Of a stretch of 9,016 bases of DNA, positions 5,656-9,016 are shown one piece after another. Below the pieces are notes generated by a model. The model was not told the origin of the DNA. It saw nothing but the letters and a program-made list of their open reading frames with translations, and ran no database searches. Origin of the DNA: UMGS1696 sp964457685 (lineage in GTDB: Bacteria; Bacillota; Clostridia; Oscillospirales; CAG-272); the NCBI GenBank assembly GCA_964457685.1, contig CAYWFS010000059.1, positions 1 through 9,016 on the forward strand, in the 5' to 3' direction. Position 1 is the first letter of the stretch, and the number at the start of each line of letters is the position of its first letter. The position numbers and the translations under genes are program-made.

Positions 5656-7425
5656 ATGAAAAAGGTGTTATCCCTTATCCTTGCCATGCTGATGGTAGTA
5701 TCGGCGGCAGTCGGATGTACAACACTGGAAAAGGACCCTACCGACCCTGAGGGCAAAAAGTATGATAAGGGTGCAATTATCGATATGTATCTCACAACCG
5801 AGATATATAACTTCGACCCCCAGCTCAGCATCACAGACGATGCACAGCTCAAGATCTTCAGCCTTATTTACGAAGGTCTTACCACTATCGACGAAAAGGG
5901 TAAGTGGCAGAATGCGGGTATGAAGAGCTATAAGGTTGAGAAGGACAGCGACGACGAATTTAAGATTCTCGTAACTCTCAACACAAACAGATGGAGCGAC
6001 GGTCGTACAGTACAGGCTTCCGACTATGTTTATGCATGGAAGCGTCTTCTCGACCCCGATTCAACAAGCGAAGCATCTTCACTTCTTTATGACATAAAGA
6101 ATGCAAGAGACGTTAAGATGGGCGATGCTACTATCGACGACCTCGGTATTGCGGCTGTTGATACATACGTCCTCGAAATCGAATTTGAACAGAAGGTAGA
6201 CCTCGACCAGTTCTTTGAAAACTGCTCCTCTATCGCTCTCGTTCCGCTTCGTGAAGACGTTATCACACGTTACGGCGATGATATTTGGGCTCAGAAGGCT
6301 ACTACAATCGTTACAAACGGTCCGTTCTGCCCCAAGGACATCACATACGGAAACACACTCCGTCTCGAGCGTTCCTCTTACTACTACATCGACCCCGATA
6401 AGGACGAAATGCTTGATAAGTATGTAATTCCTTACAGACTTCTCACAGATTACAGCACGGGTTCTTCCGAGGTTCAGTTTGATTCTCTCCTTAACGGTGA
6501 AATCTACTACGATGGCGAAATTCCGCTTTCTCAGAGAGCTTCCTACGCTGAAAGTGCTGTTGTTACAGATATGATGACAACTCACACATATGTGTTCAAC
6601 ACAAACAATGCACTTTTCTCCAAGCCTGAAGTGAGACGTGCTCTTTCCATGGCTATCGACAGAAACGAAATAGTTTCTCTCATCACTTTCGCAAAGGCAG
6701 CTACAGGCTACGTTCCTTATAAGGTATTCGATTCCACATCCGGTACTTCCTTCCGTGAAGTAGGCGGCGATATTATCTCTTCCACAGCAGATGTTGCAGG
6801 TGCTAAGAGCCTTCTCTCATCCGCAGGTGTAAACGGCGGTTCCTTCACACTCAAGGTTCGTGACAATGAGGTTGACCTCGCTGTTGCAAACTATGTTGCA
6901 GGCGTATGGAACGGTCTCGGCTTCACAGTAACAGTTGAAGCTGTTAAGTCTACCGTAAACTCCAGCGACTCCACAATCTTCGTTGACAACTTCCAGAAGG
7001 CATATGACGAAGGCGACTTCGATGTTATCGCTATCGATATGAATATGCTCTCCACAGATGCGTTCAGTGCACTTTCTCAGTTCTCTGCCGCATTCTCCGG
7101 TAACGGCGTTGATATGGATTCCGAAACATATGACCTCTACACTCACATCACAGGCTACAACAGCGAAGAATATGATGCACTTATCGAAGCAGCATACGCT
7201 GAAAAGGACAGAAGTGCAAGAGCTACTATCCTCCACCAGGCAGAAGAAATGCTTATGGAAGATATGCCTGTAATGCCCGTTGTATTCCTCCAGGACGCTT
7301 ATGTTTACTCTGACGTTCTTTCCGGAATCAGCACTGACTACTATGGTACAAGAAACTTCAACGATACAAAGATGAAGGATTACATGACATATAAGCAGGC
7401 TACAGCAAACAACGAAGGCAACTGA
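5656..7425 (+). CDS. Peptide ABC transporter substrate-binding lipoprotein (family 5, OppA-like)
   Basis: This is a 589-residue extracellular binding protein, probably delivering oligopeptides to an ABC importer. The signal peptide MKKVLSLILAMLMVVSAAVG ends in lipobox AVGC, with Cys21 as the lipid anchor. The SBP_bac_5 fold follows from about residue 50 to 540. The hallmark WSDGRTVQASDYVYAWKRLL stretch is near residues 116-135, the ALSMAIDRNEI motif near 330-340, and the C-terminal lobe ends with an EEMLMEDMPVMPVVF block. SD AGGAGG (5638-5643) precedes the ATG by 12 bases. The gene has its own promoter and terminator and no adjacent permease or ATPase genes, so its partners are elsewhere. Lysine is encoded almost only by AAG (AAA appears just near the N-terminus), unlike the neighbours, which points to very high expression. 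The true ligand cannot be read from the sequence. Confidence 0.92.
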   Translation: MKKVLSLILAMLMVVSAAVGCTTLEKDPTDPEGKKYDKGAIIDMYLTTEIYNFDPQLSITDDAQLKIFSLIYEGLTTIDEKGKWQNAGMKSYKVEKDSDDEFKILVTLNTNRWSDGRTVQASDYVYAWKRLLDPDSTSEASSLLYDIKNARDVKMGDATIDDLGIAAVDTYVLEIEFEQKVDLDQFFENCSSIALVPLREDVITRYGDDIWAQKATTIVTNGPFCPKDITYGNTLRLERSSYYYIDPDKDEMLDKYVIPYRLLTDYSTGSSEVQFDSLLNGEIYYDGEIPLSQRASYAESAVVTDMMTTHTYVFNTNNALFSKPEVRRALSMAIDRNEIVSLITFAKAATGYVPYKVFDSTSGTSFREVGGDIISSTADVAGAKSLLSSAGVNGGSFTLKVRDNEVDLAVANYVAGVWNGLGFTVTVEAVKSTVNSSDSTIFVDNFQKAYDEGDFDVIAIDMNMLSTDAFSALSQFSAAFSGNGVDMDSETYDLYTHITGYNSEEYDALIEAAYAEKDRSARATILHQAEEMLMEDMPVMPVVFLQDAYVYSDVLSGISTDYYGTRNFNDTKMKDYMTYKQATANNEGN

Positions 7426-7444
7426 AATAATTAATTCCTAACTG

Positions 7445-7478
7445 ATAAAACGGGGAGAACTTAAACTTCCCGTTTTAT
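7445..7478 (+). terminator. Intrinsic terminator of the substrate-binding protein gene
   Basis: A 13-base-pair stem (7445-7457 with 7466-7478, including AAAACGGGGAG and CTTCCCGTTTT, one G-U pair) closes an 8-base loop. The descending arm itself ends in TTTTATTT. It starts 20 bases after the stop codon and is the clearest terminator in the window. Confidence 0.88.
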
Positions 7479-7517
7479 TTAGTTATAAATGTCGAATAAA
7501 GAAGGAGGCAGACTCGT

Positions 7518-7577
7518 GTGACTTTTGCCATACGGGGAGTATTATGCCGGAAACGTTTCACTCGCCACAGCAGGTGA
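7518..7577 (+). CDS. Possible leader ORF overlapping the DUF4364 start
   Basis: A near-perfect ribosome site AAGGAGG (7502-7508) lies too far (35 bases) from the DUF4364 ATG to serve it. It does suit a GTG at 7518 (9 bases on), opening a 19-codon frame that ends with TGA at 7575-7577, inside the DUF4364 gene. It also suits a GTG at 7516 followed immediately by TGA, a start-stop minimal ORF. The peptide would be basic and Arg-rich (VTFAIRGVLCRKRFTRHSR). It may couple or dampen DUF4364 translation, or be chance. Confidence 0.22.
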   Translation: MTFAIRGVLCRKRFTRHSR

Positions 7578-8155
7578 AGGTATTTATATTATATTTACTC
7601 GAAAAGGTCGGTTATCCGCTCGATTATAACGATATTGCAACCATAATAATCAGAGACGGATATGTCGATTACTTCGATTTTGTTACATATTTCCATGAGC
7701 TGCTCGAGGACGGACACATCAAAAAGGTAAGTGTACCGAGTCTTGACGGGAAAGCCGCAGATGAGCTTGATGACAGCTTTGATACCGATGACGATAAGTC
7801 AAAGGATGTATATGAGGTAACGGATACAGGTCGTATGATAGCAAAAGGACTTGCGGATGACCTGCTTCTTGCGGCAGTTCGTGAGAAAAGCTATATTTCC
7901 GCCATGCGTCACCTTTCGCTTGAAAAAAGAGGTGCTGTTGTAGATCATAATATCGAAATGGTCGGAGACGGCTCGTATATTTTCCATTGCTCAATAAAGG
8001 ATTGCGACGGAATGGCTTTTGATTTGTCGCTCAGAGCGGATTCTTATCTTCAGGCATCGAGAATGAGAATGAATTTTGAGGATAAGCCTGATGTAGTCTA
8101 TCGCGGAATCGTTGCACTCGTTACAGGTAACGTAAATTATCTCTTTGAAAAATAA
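7544..8155 (+). CDS. DUF4364 family protein, probable winged-helix
   Basis: A 203-residue cytoplasmic protein of the DUF4364 family found in Firmicutes, whose function is not established. The N-terminal part (about 8-60, QQVKVFILYLLEKVGYPLDY then a DYFDFVTYFHELLEDGHI stretch) looks like a winged-helix DNA-binding domain. An acidic insert (about 66-88, DELDDSFDTDDDKSKD) precedes the wing strand YEVTDTGRMIA. The C-terminal half (about 120-203) is the beta-rich domain usual for the family. GGGGAG (7534-7539) stands only 4 bases before the ATG. The gene lies after a strong terminator. A TATAAA at 7484-7489 could be a -10, but its -35 (TTAAAC) is poor, so the promoter is uncertain. Confidence 0.8.
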   Translation: MPETFHSPQQVKVFILYLLEKVGYPLDYNDIATIIIRDGYVDYFDFVTYFHELLEDGHIKKVSVPSLDGKAADELDDSFDTDDDKSKDVYEVTDTGRMIAKGLADDLLLAAVREKSYISAMRHLSLEKRGAVVDHNIEMVGDGSYIFHCSIKDCDGMAFDLSLRADSYLQASRMRMNFEDKPDVVYRGIVALVTGNVNYLFEK

Positions 8156-8190
8156 TTATTTCCGAAAATTGTCATTTTATCGGAAATGAT
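8155..8190 (+). terminator. Hairpin at the DUF4364 stop codon
   Basis: ATTATTTCCGA (8155-8165) pairs with TCGGAAATGAT (8180-8190), 11 base pairs with one wobble, and AAA/TTT in the loop can extend it. No T run follows on the plus strand, so it is a poor intrinsic terminator. It may protect the mRNA 3' end or act with Rho. The rest of 8191-8283 shows nothing I can name. Confidence 0.35.
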
Positions 8191-8283
8191 GTCAAAAAAG
8201 CCAATTGCAATATTACACGGCTTGCTTTTATAATATAGTTTGTGTAAATGATTGAAAGAATCTAAAATAATTGTAAAAAGCTC

Positions 8284-8311
8284 TTGACAAATTTTCAATT
8301 TATGATATAAT
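8284..8311 (+). promoter_or_regulatory. Strong sigma-A promoter for the sigma factor gene
   Basis: Perfect TTGACA (8284-8289) and perfect TATAAT (8306-8311) separated by 16 bases, with an extended -10 TGA at 8303-8305. The leader to the start codon at 8350 is about 30 bases. Confidence 0.85.
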
Positions 8312-8349
8312 TGTATTAGTCTAATTATAATTCTTTTCGGAGTTCTGCT

Positions 8350-8919
8350 TTGATAAACGATACGTCATCGCTTCTCGAAAGAATAAGGAACGGAGACGAC
8401 AGTGCTTTCGGAGAACTGGCTGATAATTATAAGTCACTCACCGAAGCGGCAGTCAAGCGTTTTCTTCCCTCATTCGATATAAGAGAAGGCGAAAATCCCG
8501 CATTCGGTGTGGAAGACCTGCGTCAATGTGCGGCACTCGCATTGTTTAAAGCAGCTCGAACTTATAAAGACGGAAAAGAAGTCAGCTTTGGACTTTACGC
8601 AAAAATCTGCGTTAACAATGCTTTGATATCTTCTCTCAGAAAATATAAGACAGAGCAAAAGAGACAGCAACGTGCCAAGGAGAGGGAACACAGAACCGCC
8701 TCCGACCCCATCGCTACACTTATTCGTGCAGAGGATGATGCACAGCTTGTTTCTAAAATAAAATCAGAACTGTCAGATTTTGAAAAAAGTGTATTTGACC
8801 TATATATTAATGACAAGTCCACACGAGAAATCGCTGAGAAGCTCGGACGAGAAGAAAAGTCCGTCAGCAACGCATTATACCGTATGAAAGTTAAGATAAA
8901 AGGACTTCTGAAAAATTAA
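8350..8919 (+). CDS. Sigma-70 family RNA polymerase sigma factor
   Basis: A 189-residue sigma factor that would direct RNA polymerase to a set of promoters not identifiable here. Region 2 spans about 22-98: LADNYKSLTEAAVKRF, the DLRQCAALALFKAARTY helix (56-72), then VSFGLYAKICVNNALISSLR (78-97), which holds core-binding and -10 recognition. A charged linker (98-125) replaces region 3. Region 4 spans about 138-186, with helix-turn-helix STREIAEKLGREEKSVSNAL (157-176). The SFGLYAKICVNNAL pattern resembles SigH-like clostridial sigma factors more than classic ECF types, but I would not assign a symbol. The start is TTG at 8350, with GGAG (8339-8342) 7 bases upstream. No anti-sigma gene is visible in the window. 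Confidence 0.85.
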   Translation: MINDTSSLLERIRNGDDSAFGELADNYKSLTEAAVKRFLPSFDIREGENPAFGVEDLRQCAALALFKAARTYKDGKEVSFGLYAKICVNNALISSLRKYKTEQKRQQRAKEREHRTASDPIATLIRAEDDAQLVSKIKSELSDFEKSVFDLYINDKSTREIAEKLGREEKSVSNALYRMKVKIKGLLKN

Positions 8920-8922
8920 TAT

Positions 8923-8956
8923 CGTATTTCACCGTAAAACGGTTTGAAATAATACG
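8923..8956 (+). terminator. Bulged hairpin after the sigma factor gene
   Basis: CGTAT (8923-8927), TTCA (8928-8931) and CCG (8932-8934) pair with CGG (8940-8942), TGAA (8945-8948) and ATACG (8952-8956), giving 12 pairs with bulges ATA and TT on the descending side. It starts 4 bases after the stop. There is no T tract on the plus strand, so terminator activity is doubtful. It may instead belong to the structured region that follows. Confidence 0.3.
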
Positions 8957-9016
8957 CCCGGATAGCTTAACTCAAGAGCGTTGTTGTCAAAGGTGACGAT
9001 GAGAGTCCGCCGAGGG
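8953..9016 (+). ncRNA. Possible structured RNA at the right edge (group II intron-like 5' end?)
   Basis: All plus-strand frames have stops here, but the sequence folds well. UUGUUGUCA (8981-8989) pairs with UGACGAUGA (8994-9002) around an AAGG loop, with three wobble pairs. ACUC/GAGU (8970-8973, 9003-9006) and CGGA/UCCG (8959-8962, 9006-9009) are possible, though the last two share base 9006. From memory, CGCCCGGATAG followed by TTAACTCAAG and an AAGG-looped hairpin resembles the 5' end of Lactococcus Ll.LtrB-type group II introns (GUGCGCCCAGAUAG). Here, however, the near-invariant GUGCG is ATACG. The window ends before this can be judged. Confidence 0.25.

Noticed and set aside
5517..5750. 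Plus-strand ORF of 77 codons before the binding protein gene
   Set aside because: It contains the promoter of the binding-protein gene and overlaps its signal peptide in another frame.
8953..9016. A tRNA at the right edge
   Set aside because: A D-arm-like GCTT/GAGC is visible, but the anticodon loop lacks U33 and no T-arm or matching acceptor stem can be found within the window.
8929..9016. C-terminus of a convergent minus-strand gene (frame ending TGA at 8929)
   Set aside because: A 28-codon open stretch reading ...RTLIVTFDNNALELSYPG... looks protein-like, but it is short, and a second minus frame is open to 8967 as well. Without sequence beyond 9016 I cannot choose it over a structured RNA.
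8999..9016. Start of a plus-strand gene at ATG 8999
   Set aside because: AAAGG precedes it at a short distance, but only six codons are visible, and both the ATG and the site lie inside the 8981-9002 hairpin.
1..9016. CRISPR arrays, insertion sequences or toxin-antitoxin pairs
   Set aside because: No regularly spaced direct repeats, no transposase motifs or terminal inverted repeats with target duplications, and no small paired ORFs were found. The only direct repeat is the assembly overlap.

Overview
The window looks like a stretch of chromosome from an anaerobic, endospore-forming Clostridia bacterium, probably of the Ruminococcaceae/Oscillospiraceae type and probably from a metagenome assembly. 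This rests on the adjacent sporulation genes gpr and spoIIP, a DUF4364 protein, a type II pantothenate kinase, consensus sigma-A promoters (TTGACA/TATAAT with TGn), AGGAGG-type ribosome sites and U-rich hairpin terminators. A run of exactly 100 N sits inside it. I saw no phage genes, transposase, CRISPR array or complete RNA gene.

Layout. Left edge (1-697): the first codons of a minus-strand gene, a hairpin terminator, then a minus-strand gene for a small membrane-anchored, cysteine-rich protein with its own strong promoter. Positions 794-3190 (plus): a probable two-gene unit of type II pantothenate kinase and a CotH-kinase-domain lipoprotein, 37 bases apart, from one sigma-A promoter. Positions 3194-3286: an elaborate three-way-junction inverted repeat between convergent genes, followed by the gap. 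The gap is flanked by identical 55-base copies, so it is almost certainly a k=55 assembly overlap and not missing DNA. Positions 3449-5465 (minus): gpr then spoIIP. Each has what looks like its own compartment-specific promoter (sigma-F/G type for gpr, sigma-E type for spoIIP), and both promoters imply later start codons than the longest ORFs. Positions 5560-7478 (plus): an oligopeptide-type ABC transporter substrate-binding lipoprotein with its own promoter and terminator, and codon use typical of very high expression. Positions 7502-8190: a DUF4364 protein with a possible short leader ORF. Positions 8284-8919: a sigma-70 family factor from a near-perfect promoter. Positions 8923-9016: hairpins that may begin a structured RNA, with some resemblance to a group II intron 5' end, cut by the window edge.

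Functionally the centre is the sporulation pair. SpoIIP degrades septal peptidoglycan during engulfment, and GPR degrades the small acid-soluble spore proteins at germination. The GPR is a compact form lacking a large segment of the Bacillus protein. The remaining genes are cofactor synthesis, peptide capture and regulation. No single undescribed system is obvious. The best second-look items are the compact GPR, the 3194-3286 RNA-like element, the cysteine-rich membrane protein, the altered pantothenate-kinase motif and the structured right edge.
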